Of a stretch of 64,000 nucleotides of DNA, positions 10,389-20,000 are shown piece by piece. Under the pieces are notes generated by a model. The model did no database searches. It was not told where the DNA came from and worked only from the letters and a program-made list of their open reading frames with translations. Numbering within the stretch: position 1 is the first letter of the stretch; each line of letters starts with the position of its first letter. The stretch spans positions 87,842 to 151,841 of the forward strand of contig NZ_FYEH01000010.1 of NCBI RefSeq assembly GCF_900187945.1, in the 5' to 3' direction. Origin of the DNA: Arboricoccus pini. GTDB taxonomy: Bacteria > Pseudomonadota > Alphaproteobacteria > Geminicoccales > Geminicoccaceae. The position numbers and the translations under genes were made by a program.

Positions 10389-11291
10389 ATGCCAACCATC
10401 AACGCGAGCCTGTCTGGACAGTTCAAGATTGGTGGCGACCTCGAGGTTAACCGCCTCGGGTTCGGCGCCATGCGAATTACCGGTCCTGGCATCTGGGGCG
10501 AGCCCGCCGACGAGGCCGAGGCTATCCGGACCTTGCAGCGCCTCCCGGAACTCGGGATCAATTTCATCGACACGGCCGATTCCTATGGCCCCGATGTATC
10601 GGAGCGCCTGATCAAACAGGCCCTTCATCCCTACAAGGGCATAACCGTCGCGACCAAAGGTGGTCTCGTACGAACCGGCCCCAATCTCTGGCACCCGGTC
10701 GGGCGCCCGGAGTATCTGCTCCAGGAAGTTCATATGAGCCTCCGGCTGCTCGGCGTCGAGCAGATCGATCTGTGGCAACTCCACCGCATCGATCCAGCGG
10801 TGCCGCGCGACGAGCAATTCGGCGCTATTGCCTCCATGCTGGACGCCGGCCTGATACGTCATGCGGGCCTCAGCGAGGTCACGGCCGAGGAAATCGAGGC
10901 GGCCAAGCGGTTCTTCCCCGTGGCCACCGTGCAAAATCGCTTCAACCTGATCGACCGCGCCCATGAGGACGTGCTGAACTATGCCGAACAGCAGGGCATC
11001 GGCTTCATCCCCTGGTTCCCGCTGGCCGCAGGCGACCTGGCGCGGCCGGGGACAGTACTGGACAAGATTGCCAAGCAAAAGAATGCCAGTCCCTCACAGG
11101 TAGCGCTGGCCTGGGTCTTGAAGCGCAGCCCCGTCATGCTGCCCATTCCCGGCACGTCCAAGGTGGCGCATCTGGAAGACAATGTCCGGGCCGTTGCCAT
11201 CGAGCTGAGTGACGACGAGTTCGCGGCCCTGGACAAAGAAGGACATGACGCCTTTGCCGCGAGCGGTCCCCGGCTACCGCCTAGCGACTGA
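10389..11291 (+). CDS. Aldo/keto reductase
   Basis: A 300-residue aldo-keto reductase distinct from the one at 6.6 kb. It has [12 protein letters not shown], the catalytic Asp/Tyr in [11 protein letters not shown], the Lys in TVATKGGLV, the His in LWQLHRIDP, and the cofactor loop [16 protein letters not shown]. The ATG at 10389 (MPTINASL) was chosen because the longer frame adds a non-conserved arginine-rich tail. Its neighbours give no pathway. Confidence 0.9.
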   Translation: MPTINASLSGQFKIGGDLEVNRLGFGAMRITGPGIWGEPADEAEAIRTLQRLPELGINFIDTADSYGPDVSERLIKQALHPYKGITVATKGGLVRTGPNLWHPVGRPEYLLQEVHMSLRLLGVEQIDLWQLHRIDPAVPRDEQFGAIASMLDAGLIRHAGLSEVTAEEIEAAKRFFPVATVQNRFNLIDRAHEDVLNYAEQQGIGFIPWFPLAAGDLARPGTVLDKIAKQKNASPSQVALAWVLKRSPVMLPIPGTSKVAHLEDNVRAVAIELSDDEFAALDKEGHDAFAASGPRLPPSD

Positions 11292-11511
11292 GGTACCGGT
11301 ATCGAGGATGGTTATGGCATCCCCATGACCATCCGCCGACCGGAAGCACGCTGAGATTAAACGGCCAGATGCGAACATCGCCTGGTCGCTGAACGCGAAG
11401 AAGCGTCCCTCCCCGTCCTCGCGCGGCATTATGAGGAGCGTCTTCCCGCCCCGCCTTGAATGTCGGCATGCCAGACGCCCCTTTGGCGGCGCAAACGATC
11501 AGCGCTGCGGC

Positions 11512-12546
11512 TCAGTCATGGGCCCGCCACATGTCGCCGAGCGTGAAACCCGTCGGGAACGGGTCGCTTGGGTCCAGGACATATTGATGGAACGCCGTGA
11601 TCCAGGCGGTTCCCGTGATGGCGGGGCGGATCGCCGGCAGACCACCGACCTCGGTTTTCCCCAGCACCTCGCCGATGAATTCCGTGCCGATAATCGATTC
11701 ATGGACGAAGCGCTCGCCGACATCGAGGAGGCCGCGTGCGTGCATGACCGCCAGCCTCGCGCAGGTGCCCGTGCCACAGGGCGAGCGGTCCAGGCGTCCC
11801 GGCGAGACAATGACGCCGTTGCGGGCGCGCTTTTGCCCGCCTTCATCGCGCAACGGCCCGGCAAAGAGCGTCTGATTGATGGTGTGGATGTCGCGGTTCT
11901 CGGGATGGACGACCGGGAGCTGTTGTGCCGCGGCAGCCTTGATGCGCTCGCCCATCTCGACCATGTGGGCGGCCTCGTCCGGCGTGACCGCAAAACCGGC
12001 GTCCGCCGCCTGCACGAGAACGTAGATCATCCCGCCATAAGCGACATCGACCTTGAGGCTGCCCAACCCCTCGACCTCGATCATCTGGTCGAGGGCGAAG
12101 ACGAAGGCCGGAAGATTCTCGAAAGTGACGCTCTTGACCTTGCCGCCCTCGCAGATCGCCCTGATCCGCACCAGTCCGGCCGGTGCTTCAAGGAGGAATT
12201 CGCTGACCGGCTCCTGCATCGCAATCATCCCGGTCTCGAGGAGCACGGTCGCGGTGCAGATCGTGTTTGAGCCCGACATGGGAACGTAATATTCCGATTC
12301 CATGATGACAAAGCCGGCCTTGGCCTCGGGCAATGTCGGCGGCAGAATCAGGTTGACGCATTGCGACACCCGGCCACGCGGCTCATGCAGGAGAAACTGG
12401 CGCAGGTCGTCCGCATGCCGCTCAAGATGCTGCATCTTGGCGAACATGGTGGCGCCCGGCACGTCGAGGACGCCGCCGGTGATCACCTCGTTGAGCTCGC
12501 CGGCGGCGTGTGCGCCCACGACGTTGACCATCCGGCTAAAGCGCAT
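11512..12546 (-). CDS. Proline racemase-superfamily protein (hydroxyproline epimerase/dehydratase type)
   Basis: A 344-residue member of the proline racemase superfamily. The two catalytic segments are YYVPMSGSNTICT and DRSPCGTGTCARL. The first acid/base position is Ser instead of the Cys found in classical proline racemases, while the second Cys is kept. Such Ser/Cys pairs occur in 4-hydroxyproline epimerase and trans-3-hydroxyproline dehydratase branches, so racemisation of proline itself is less likely. AAGGAG precedes the ATG at 12544-12546. Immediately upstream is a broken D-amino-acid dehydrogenase that would normally oxidise the epimerised product. Confidence 0.85.
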   Translation of the reverse strand: MRFSRMVNVVGAHAAGELNEVITGGVLDVPGATMFAKMQHLERHADDLRQFLLHEPRGRVSQCVNLILPPTLPEAKAGFVIMESEYYVPMSGSNTICTATVLLETGMIAMQEPVSEFLLEAPAGLVRIRAICEGGKVKSVTFENLPAFVFALDQMIEVEGLGSLKVDVAYGGMIYVLVQAADAGFAVTPDEAAHMVEMGERIKAAAAQQLPVVHPENRDIHTINQTLFAGPLRDEGGQKRARNGVIVSPGRLDRSPCGTGTCARLAVMHARGLLDVGERFVHESIIGTEFIGEVLGKTEVGGLPAIRPAITGTAWITAFHQYVLDPSDPFPTGFTLGDMWRAHD

Positions 12547-12589
12547 GGACCGTATCTCCTTTGAGAGCCTGAAGGGACAATCGCTCAGC

Positions 12590-13310
12590 GCAGCTGAACG
12601 CCATGGCAGAGAGTGCAAAACCTTCGCCCGGCACCAGATTGCCAGCATTGATCGCGACCGCCTCGCCGACGATCATCTCGCCACCGCACCGGATGATGTC
12701 CAGCCACAGGCCGTGGACGAGTTGCTTGGGATCGTCGAAATGCGACGATGTCGGGATCCTGACGTGGCGTGTCGAGGAGCCCGGGGCGGGCTCGACCTGC
12801 CGTGCCGCATCACCGCTAATTGTCTGAACGGCCACACCATGCCGACGCTCCAACACCCGGCTGGTCTGCTCGCGCGCCAGGCCGGAATCAGTCTCGTGAA
12901 CGGTCAGGGCACCCGATGAAGGGCCTATTCGAGGTCGAGCCTGGCGAGCAGCGGGAGATGGTCGTCTGTCGCACGCTCGACCAGGGCTGCCGGGGCCACG
13001 GTGATAGGATGGATCTCGGCCGTCCGACCGGCCCGCGGGAAGCGGGCGGGCCAGGCAGCATGGCCGGAAAATGAGCGGGCCCGAGCGAGACCGGGCCAGT
13101 GGATCCGGCAGCCAGCCCGGGATGCGCCAGAAGAGGCCAGGCGAGGACGCCGGTGCGATCTCGGAAGCGCCACGGCCGCTCGCTTTGCCAAAGAAAACCT
13201 TCTCGCCCACAGGATCGCAATCGACGATGGTGACCGTCCAGCCGTCGGCCAGCAGCGCGTCGGCGCAGGCCAGCCCCGCGATGCAGGCACCGAAGATGAA
13301 AACATGGCGC
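12590..13310 (-). pseudogene. Broken DadA-like FAD-dependent D-amino-acid (hydroxyproline) dehydrogenase
   Basis: The dinucleotide fold start HVFIFGACIAGLACADALL (Gly-x-Gly-x-x-Gly-like with Cys replacing one Gly) and the following VTIVDCDPVGEK and WRIPGWLPDPLA are readable. A shift into another frame gives HPITVAPAALVERATDDHLP, and the first frame returns with GALTVHETDSGLAREQ and KQLVHGLWLDIIRCGGEMIV. The last 150 or so residues of a normal DadA are missing; the remnant ends where the epimerase-like gene starts. It was probably the dehydrogenase of a hydroxyproline catabolic operon. Confidence 0.75.
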
Positions 13311-13319
13311 CCCCATGCA

Positions 13320-13740
13320 GAGGGCCTAGACGGGGCTAGCGGCGCGAAGCAGCGCCGGCCGCTGGCGGCCCGGCTGGAACCGGCGACGACCAAGATTTTT
13401 GGATTGTGCGGGTTGCCTCGGTTGCCAATGCGTCGAAAGGCATCGCCCGCAGCGCACGTCAACCCGATCTCGGGCGTGTTCAGGCTGACGGCCGGATCCG
13501 CCCCCATGCGGGTCTTCCCCATGCCAGCCGCGAGCACCACCGTAAGGTTGATGTTCAGATTCCTGAGGTAGCACACCGCTGCCTCCATCGCCCCGCATTC
13601 ACCCCATAGGACGATGGGCGGCTTATTGAAGGTATAGAGAACGCACGCAGCGGCAAGGCCGCTGACTACTGCCGGGTAATCGAAACCGCCGAACCCGGGC
13701 GCTTCCATCTGGCCGTCGATCGGCAGATCGTCCTAGCCGC
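13320..13740 (-). pseudogene. Fragment of an unidentified gene
   Basis: A coherent-looking coding stretch on the minus strand (for example LYTFNKPPIVLWGECGAMEA, then NINLTVVLAAGMGKTRMGAD and SLNTPEIGLTCAAGDAF) runs into the DadA remnant without its own stop, and its 5' side is interrupted by a stop at about 13734. Codon composition and amino-acid texture look like a real protein, but the family is not recognised. It probably belonged to the same damaged operon. Confidence 0.4.
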
Positions 13741-13926
13741 CGATGTAGACGAGAACTCGCCACGCTCACAAAGACGCGCAGCGTCGAGCGCTCGCCGCGC
13801 TGCGTCGCCAATCGGCTTGCGCTGATCGAGACTGGCAGGCTCATCGTCCACGGCCGGACTTGATTTGCGCCGTAAATTATGTCCGCTCCTTGGCGCATGT
13901 CCGCTCCCATCAGTAATGAGGAAAGA

Positions 13927-15507
13927 ATGACGAGCGTTGGCGCCTTCGAGTTCATATTGCTGCTCGTCGTCCTGGTCATGGCGCTCGAACTGGCGGCACG
14001 ACGGCTGCGTCTGCCACCGGCAGCCGCCCTTATCATCGGCGGACTCGCGATCGCCCTCGTACCTGGACTGCCAGTGATTGATCTCGACCCCGACCTTATC
14101 CTCGTGGCCTTTCTTCCGCCGCTGCTGCTGGCCGGCGCCTATACGACCTCCTGGCGGGCCTTTAGAGCTAATCTTCTGCCCATCCTTTCCCTGGCTGTGG
14201 GTGCCGTCTTTTTTACCACGCTCCTGGTAGGCCTCGTGGTCCATTGGATCGTGCCGGGCCTACCGCTTGCCGCCTGCTTTGCGATCGGCGCCATCGTGGC
14301 GCCGCCCGATGCGGTGGCGGCCAAGGCGGTCCTCGACAGCACACCACTGCCAGAACGGATCAAGGTGCTGCTCGAGGGCGAGAGCCTCCTTAACGATGCA
14401 GCCAGTCTGGTTCTGGTGCGCTTCGCGGTTGCGGCAGCGCTCACCACCAGCTTCGATGCCAAGGAAGCCGCCCTCGACTTCGCGATGCTGGCCATAGGCG
14501 GAGTCATCGTCGGCGCCGCCCTCGGCTGGCTTTGCCTCCAGCTCCTCAAGCGCCTACACGGCCGGCTCCTGGTGATCACCACGACCCTCCTTCTTCCCTG
14601 GGCGGCGTATATCGGCGGCGAGCGGCTCGATGTCTCTGGCGTCATCGCCACGGTCGTGGCGGGGCTCGTCCTCGGCTGGCATCAGCACGTGATCTTCACC
14701 TCCGACATCAGGCTGCGCGCCGAGGCAGTCTGGGAGGTCATGGTCTTCTTGATGGAGTCGCTGATCTTTGTCCTGATCGGCCTGTCGCTCAAAGGCGTCA
14801 TCGAGCATGTGGGCTATGGTGCGCTGGATGGCCCGCTCTTCCTTCTGCCTACACTGGCCATCGTCGCGGCGACGCTCCTGTCGCGCTTCATCTGGGTCTT
14901 TTGCATCGATGGTCCGCTCACCAATCTGCTGGTCCGGCGCCGGCCCACTTTCGTCAGCTATCTTAAGACATCCGTCGTCCTCAGCTGGGCCGGCATGCGG
15001 GGCGTCGTCAGCTTGGCTATCGCCTTGTCACTGCCGGCCGACTTGCCGGGGCGCGATCTGGCCCTGGTCGCCACCTTCGCTGTCATCCTGGTGACCGTGC
15101 TCGGTCAGGGAACGACCATGGGCATGATCATTCGCTGGACCGGCCTGACGAACGGCGATGCCCATGACGGTCGACATCTTAGCCTCTCCAGCGCCAGGGC
15201 CCGCATGGCGGCAGCCCAACTCCATCTCGTGCAGGAGCGCGCCTTCGATGCCGCGGGCAAGCTTGTCCATCCGCGGCTCTTGGACCAGGCCAAGTACCGT
15301 GCCGAGGCGGCCGCGCGTTTCGAGGCGGCACCGGAACGCTTCAGCGCCGACCGCCAGGCGCACTACAAGATCGTGCGTGATTCGATCGCGGCCGGGCGCG
15401 ACGAACTTTTGCGGTTGCACCGAAACGATCGGATCGACGATGACGTGCTGGCCAGTCTTGAGCGCGAGCTCGACCATCAGGAAATGGCCGCGCAAGGCCG
15501 CGACTGA
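13927..15507 (+). CDS. CPA1-family Na+/H+ antiporter
   Basis: A 526-residue inner-membrane sodium/proton exchanger. About 12 hydrophobic segments occupy residues 1-410. The ion-binding core is visible as AIVAPPDAVAA and the next helix as LLEGESLLNDAASLV, both diagnostic for CPA1 exchangers. A hydrophilic C-terminal tail of about 110 residues (RARMAAAQLHLVQERAF onwards) is predicted cytoplasmic and helical. The ATG at 13927 follows GAGGAAAG; upstream in-frame codons are not conserved in kind. It would extrude Na+ or regulate pH. Confidence 0.92.
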   Translation: MTSVGAFEFILLLVVLVMALELAARRLRLPPAAALIIGGLAIALVPGLPVIDLDPDLILVAFLPPLLLAGAYTTSWRAFRANLLPILSLAVGAVFFTTLLVGLVVHWIVPGLPLAACFAIGAIVAPPDAVAAKAVLDSTPLPERIKVLLEGESLLNDAASLVLVRFAVAAALTTSFDAKEAALDFAMLAIGGVIVGAALGWLCLQLLKRLHGRLLVITTTLLLPWAAYIGGERLDVSGVIATVVAGLVLGWHQHVIFTSDIRLRAEAVWEVMVFLMESLIFVLIGLSLKGVIEHVGYGALDGPLFLLPTLAIVAATLLSRFIWVFCIDGPLTNLLVRRRPTFVSYLKTSVVLSWAGMRGVVSLAIALSLPADLPGRDLALVATFAVILVTVLGQGTTMGMIIRWTGLTNGDAHDGRHLSLSSARARMAAAQLHLVQERAFDAAGKLVHPRLLDQAKYRAEAAARFEAAPERFSADRQAHYKIVRDSIAAGRDELLRLHRNDRIDDDVLASLERELDHQEMAAQGRD

Positions 15508-16224
15508 TACGCGCGCCGCGCGATGCGCGTCTCCTGGCGGAACCGGGGTCATCATCTCCCTCGCGAGGTCGCGAGGAATTTTGCCGTTCGGGCAAGAAGT
15601 TGGGCCCATGACCGTGCGGCGTGAGCCATGCCGCCGCCAGGCTCTCGAAGTCGGCAGAGCGCACGCCTCGTCGATCCCGACGCAGGGCTGACCTCGCTGA
15701 GCCGAGCAAGTCCAGGACACCTGCGGATAAATTGCAATCCTTGCTTTGCGCACCTGATCCCGGCGGCCAGCTCGGCGTCTTCCCGGAGCGCCATCCCTGG
15801 CCTCCATGCCCTGATCGTCCGGAACCGCCTGGGCGGGAGGGCCGCCCAGGCGGTTCGATGGGGCCATCCGTTTCGGCGAGCCGGAAGCCCACGACCTCGT
15901 AGCCCAGCAAGCTACAGGAACCCCGCATCCGCCTGTCCCGAGCCCTCCTGCACCAACCGGCTGGTCGGACTCTTTTCACATTCGGACAAGGAGCGTACTC
16001 CCCATCTGTCGCTCCCGCCATCGGCCGCCGGTCCTGGGGCGTAGCTTCATCGACTTCGTGCGCGAAACCACGTGCCATGAGCGGGATGTCGACGGTTCCG
16101 AGGCGGCCATTGCCAGCCTGGTTTAATCCTGCCTACCCGTTCCGGCATCCCTCGCCGGGAAGTAAGACCTATACGCGACGCCGGGAGGAGTTCGCCGTCC
16201 TCCCTCGATACGCGGCGGGGTGAC
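15508..16224. other. Eroded region after the antiporter
   Basis: About 700 bases without an intact gene. Part may be the decayed 5' portion of the aminotransferase described next (GRSFIDFVRET near 16040 resembles the N-terminal strand of such enzymes), but the match is weak. A strong hairpin sits at 15822-15856. Confidence 0.4.
15822..15856. terminator. Strong GC-rich hairpin, possible terminator
   Basis: Perfect 15-bp arms (left arm 15822-15836, right arm 15842-15856) around a 5-base loop. No T-run follows, so it is not a textbook intrinsic terminator. It lies 315 bases past the antiporter stop inside eroded sequence. Confidence 0.45.
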
Positions 16225-16491
16225 AGGGACATCTCCCTCGGCCATCGCCAAGCGCGGGCCCGCTATGTGGCAGCACGGTCCGGGAGCCAGGCCCTGCACG
16301 AGTAGACGCTGGCGGTCATGCAGGGCGGCCTCTTCTTCCTCGACATGCTCGAGACCGGCATCTACCTCGCAAGGCGTGGCATGGTGGCGCTCAGCCTGCC
16401 AGTCGACGCAGCCGACATTGAGCGCTTCACGGGCGCGGTTGCGGAGTTCGCGCTGGCAAGGGCGCCCTTGCTCCGTCAGACCGGTCGCTGA
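16225..16491 (+). pseudogene. C-terminal remnant of a class III aminotransferase
   Basis: From 16318 the frame reads MQGGLFFLDMLETGIYLARR followed by GMVALSLPVDAADIERF and ends with a stop at 16489-16491. This is the last helix-strand unit of glutamate-1-semialdehyde-type aminotransferases. The lysine-bearing core and the cofactor domain are absent, and upstream sequence is shifted and interrupted. Only about 60 residues survive convincingly. Confidence 0.7.
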
Positions 16492-16603
16492 ATGCCAACT
16501 GGCGGGTGCCGAATTCTCCAGCGCGACATCTTGACCTTACCATGATGGTAATCCCCACATCCGAAATCGAAGCTTGATGACGAACAGCGACGAGGGAGCA
16601 GTC

Positions 16604-18970
16604 ATGGGTGACGATCACGCGCCTCACGGCCATGCGCCTAAGAGCCACCATGATTGTTGTCATGCCGCCCCGCAGAACGCCTTGACGGTGAAGGATCCGG
16701 TCTGCGGCATGAGCGTCGATGCGCGGACCGCCAAGCATCGCTCGACACATGCCGGCCAGGATTATTTCTTCTGCTGCGCCGGCTGCAAGGCGAAGTTCGA
16801 AGCCGATCCCGAGCACTATCTTGCGCCGGCTCCGCCTCCCCCGCCGGCACATGCCGGCGCGATCTACACCTGCCCGATGCATCCGGAGGTTCGCAAGGAG
16901 GGGCCTGGCAGCTGTCCGATCTGCGGCATGGCGCTGGAGCCCCTGCACGTGACGGCCGACGCCGTTCCCAACGAAGAACTTGCGTCCATGACGCGGCGCT
17001 TTTGGGCAGGCCTCCTCCTGGTACTCCCGGTCTTCGTCCTGGAGATGGGCGGTCATATTGTCCCCTCGCTCCACGAGATCGTTCATCCGAACCTCTCGGC
17101 CTGGATCCAGCTCGTCCTCGCAACGCCGGTCGTCCTTTGGGCCGGCTGGCCTTTCCTCGTGCGCGGCTTCCAGTCGCTCCAGACGCGACACCTCAACATG
17201 TTCACCCTGATCGCGATGGGCACGAGCGTCGCTTGGATTTACAGCCTGGTGGCGACCCTGGCCCCTGCCCTGTTTCCAATCTCCCTTCGGGCGGCCGACG
17301 GTACAGTACCTGTCTATTTCGAGGCCGCCGCCGTCATCACCGTTCTGGCTCTCCTGGGCCAGGTCCTGGAGCTGCGCGCGCGCGAGGAGACGTCTGGCGC
17401 GATCAGGGCGCTCATCGACCTCGCACCACGAACGGCACGGCGCCTGACAGCGGACGGCAAGGATGAGGAGATCGCACTCGACGCCATCGGTGCTGGCGAT
17501 AGACTGCGCGTGCGGCCGGGCGAGAAGGTGCCCGTCGACGGCGTGCTGATCGAGGGTCGCTCAACGCTGGACGAGGCGATAGTCACTGGCGAATCGATGC
17601 CGGTGACGCGCGGCGTTGACGACAAGGTGATCGGCGGCACGCTGAACCAGACCGGCAGCTTCGTCATGCGGGCCGAGAAGGTCGGCAACGAGACAATGCT
17701 GGCCCGAATCGTACAAATGGTGGCCGACGCGCAGCGCTCGCGCGCGCCGATCCAGAAATTGGCAGACCGGGTAGCTGGCTGGTTCGTGCCGGCCGTGATC
17801 GCCGTGGCCATCCTTGCCTTTGCCGGCTGGGCACTGTTCGGGCCGGAACCGCGGCTGACGCACGGCCTCGTCACCATGGTCGCCGTCCTCATCATCGCCT
17901 GCCCCTGCGCCCTTGGGTTGGCCACACCCATGTCGATCATGGTGGGCGTCGGCAAGGGCGCTCATTCAGGTGTGCTCATCAAGAACGCCGAGGCGCTCGA
18001 ACGGCTGGCCAAGGTCGACACGATCGTCCTCGACAAGACCGGCACCCTGACGGAAGGCCGGCCGGCACTCAAGGAAATCCGCCCGGTCGGCAGCCTGACC
18101 GAAGACGAGATCCTGCGGCTTTCGGCCTCACTTGAGCGGGGCTCTGCCCATCCCTTGGCGCGAGCCATCGTCGCTGCGGCGGAAGCAAGGGGAGTCGAGC
18201 TGGCGGCGGTCGCGGATTTCGACGAGCCCGCCGGCAAAGGCGTGGTCGGCCGGGTGGACGGTCGCGCGATCCAGCTCGGCAACGCCGCCTTCATGCGCGA
18301 TAACGGCGTGAGGCTGGGCCAGGCCGAGGCGGTGGCGGAAGGGCTGCGCGAGAATGGCGCCACGGCGATCTTCGTGGCGGCCGATGCGCGGCCGGTCGGC
18401 ATCCTGGCAATCGCCGATCCGATCAAAGAAAATGCCAAGGCCGCCCTCGAGGCGCTGCATGGCCAGGGGATCCGCATCGCCATGCTGACCGGCGACAACC
18501 GGACGACCGCCGAGGCCGTGGCGCGCGCCCTCGGCATCGACACGCTGGAGGCGGACGTCCTGCCAGAGAAGAAGAGCGCCTTTGTCATGAGGTTGCGCGC
18601 GGAGGGCCGCGTGGTCGCCATGGCGGGTGATGGCGTGAACGACGCGCCGGCCCTGGCCGCGGCCGATGTCGGCATCGCCATGGGCGGGGGAACCGATGTC
18701 GCGATCGAGAGCGCCGGCATCACCCTCCTCAAAGGAGACCTCATGGGCATCGTGCGCGCGCGGCGCCTCGCCAGGGTGACGATGGCCAATATCCGCCAGA
18801 ATCTGCTCTTTGCCTTCGTCTATAACGCGGCCGGCATCCCCATCGCGGCCGGGTTGCTCTACCCTCTCTTCGGCATCCTTCTCTCGCCCGTCATCGCCGC
18901 CGCCGCCATGGCTCTCTCCTCAGTGAGCGTCATCGCCAACGCGTTGCGGCTGCGCGCGCTCCAGCTCTAG
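16604..18970 (+). CDS. Copper-translocating P1B-type ATPase
   Basis: A heavy-metal P-type ATPase of about 788 residues. It opens with a His-rich leader (HAPHGHAPKSHH), then a YHS domain (DPVCGMSVDA; FFCCAGCKAKFEADP) and a heavy-metal-binding YTCPMHPEV...CPICGMAL segment. Then come eight membrane helices, the transport motif CPCALGLATP, the phosphorylation site DKTGTLTEG, the HP motif (GSAHPLA), and the hinge GDGVNDAPALA. The CPC pattern predicts Cu(I) or Ag(I) export. The ATG at 16604 follows GAGGGAG at 16592-16598; an ATG at 16577 is possible. With the cupredoxin at 2.4 kb it suggests copper stress adaptation. Confidence 0.92.
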   Translation: MGDDHAPHGHAPKSHHDCCHAAPQNALTVKDPVCGMSVDARTAKHRSTHAGQDYFFCCAGCKAKFEADPEHYLAPAPPPPPAHAGAIYTCPMHPEVRKEGPGSCPICGMALEPLHVTADAVPNEELASMTRRFWAGLLLVLPVFVLEMGGHIVPSLHEIVHPNLSAWIQLVLATPVVLWAGWPFLVRGFQSLQTRHLNMFTLIAMGTSVAWIYSLVATLAPALFPISLRAADGTVPVYFEAAAVITVLALLGQVLELRAREETSGAIRALIDLAPRTARRLTADGKDEEIALDAIGAGDRLRVRPGEKVPVDGVLIEGRSTLDEAIVTGESMPVTRGVDDKVIGGTLNQTGSFVMRAEKVGNETMLARIVQMVADAQRSRAPIQKLADRVAGWFVPAVIAVAILAFAGWALFGPEPRLTHGLVTMVAVLIIACPCALGLATPMSIMVGVGKGAHSGVLIKNAEALERLAKVDTIVLDKTGTLTEGRPALKEIRPVGSLTEDEILRLSASLERGSAHPLARAIVAAAEARGVELAAVADFDEPAGKGVVGRVDGRAIQLGNAAFMRDNGVRLGQAEAVAEGLRENGATAIFVAADARPVGILAIADPIKENAKAALEALHGQGIRIAMLTGDNRTTAEAVARALGIDTLEADVLPEKKSAFVMRLRAEGRVVAMAGDGVNDAPALAAADVGIAMGGGTDVAIESAGITLLKGDLMGIVRARRLARVTMANIRQNLLFAFVYNAAGIPIAAGLLYPLFGILLSPVIAAAAMALSSVSVIANALRLRALQL

Positions 18971-18985
18971 CCGGCATGCCGCGCC

Positions 18986-19837
18986 CTAGACCGTGGGCCA
19001 TGCCAACTCGGGCACGATGCGATAGGGATAGTCGGGCTGCTGGTACCCGTTCGGATCCTGACGCCTGGGGAGCTTGACCTTTTCCCGGGGCAGCTCCTCG
19101 TAGGGTATATGGCGCAGCAGATGGGAGATGACGTTCAGCCGCGTCTTGCGCTTGTCGTCGGAGAAGGCCACGAACCAGGGTGCCCATGACGTATCGGTGG
19201 CCATGAACATCTCGTCGCGGGCGCGGGAATAATCGTACCAGCGATTATAGGATTTGAGGTCCATCGGCGAAAGTTTCCAGATCTTGCGGCCATCGTCGAT
19301 CCGCGCCTTGAGCCGGCGAGTCTGCTCCTCCTGGCTCACTTCCAGCCAGTATTTGAGCAGGATGATGCCGGAGTCCGTCATCGCGCGCTCATTGTCGGGC
19401 GTGGCGATGAGGAACTTCTTGACGTCCTCTTCGCTGCAAAAGCCCATGACCCGCTCGACGCCGGCGCGATTGTACCAGCTGCGATCGAAGATGACGATTT
19501 CGCCGGCCGCCGGCAGATGCGGAATGTAGCGCTGGAAATAGAGCTGCGATTTCTCCCGCTCGGTTGGTGCCGGAAGGGCCACGACCTTGAAGACGCGAGG
19601 ACTAACCCGATCGGTGATCGCCTTGATGGTCCCTCCCTTGCCGGCGCCGTCGCGGCCCTCGAAAACCAGGCAGACCTTAAGGCCCTTGGCCACGACCCAG
19701 AGCTGAAGCTTGACCAACTCGACCTGCAGCCTTGCCAGCTCGCGCTCATAGGCCTTGCGCCCGAGTTTGTTTTTGCCCTCTGCCAGCGCCTCCTTGGCCA
19801 GGTCAATTTCTTCCTGCTGCTTCTCTTTTTTCGCCAT
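18986..19837 (-). CDS. ppk2: Polyphosphate kinase 2 (PPK2, class I)
   Basis: A 283-residue PPK2. The Walker A-like FEGRDGAGKGGTIKAI and Walker B-like IFDRSWYNRAGVERVMGF are intact, as is the lid region with RRLKARIDDGRKIWKLSPMD. One-domain length fits class I enzymes, which use polyphosphate to phosphorylate nucleoside diphosphates. The ATG at 19835-19837 starts MAKKEKQQEE; an in-frame upstream extension is arginine-rich and unsupported. It is convergent with the Cu-ATPase, 15 bases between stops. Confidence 0.93.
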   Translation of the reverse strand: MAKKEKQQEEIDLAKEALAEGKNKLGRKAYERELARLQVELVKLQLWVVAKGLKVCLVFEGRDGAGKGGTIKAITDRVSPRVFKVVALPAPTEREKSQLYFQRYIPHLPAAGEIVIFDRSWYNRAGVERVMGFCSEEDVKKFLIATPDNERAMTDSGIILLKYWLEVSQEEQTRRLKARIDDGRKIWKLSPMDLKSYNRWYDYSRARDEMFMATDTSWAPWFVAFSDDKRKTRLNVISHLLRHIPYEELPREKVKLPRRQDPNGYQQPDYPYRIVPELAWPTV

Positions 19838-20000
19838 GCCGTTTGCGCTCCAGAATTCCGGGATTGCGGATCCAAACCTGATGCGGATCGTGGGCGACGG
19901 CAAGGCACAGGTGCCTATCCTCCCTCGACGGCGGCGCCTGAGATGGCCTAAGAGCGCGAAGCACCCTCGACGCCGCTCCTTATGATCGCAAGGCTGTTGC

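Noticed and set aside
15822..15856. Hairpin as a proven intrinsic terminator of the antiporter gene
   Set aside because: It lacks a T-tract and is more than 300 bases from the stop, so only a weak call was kept.
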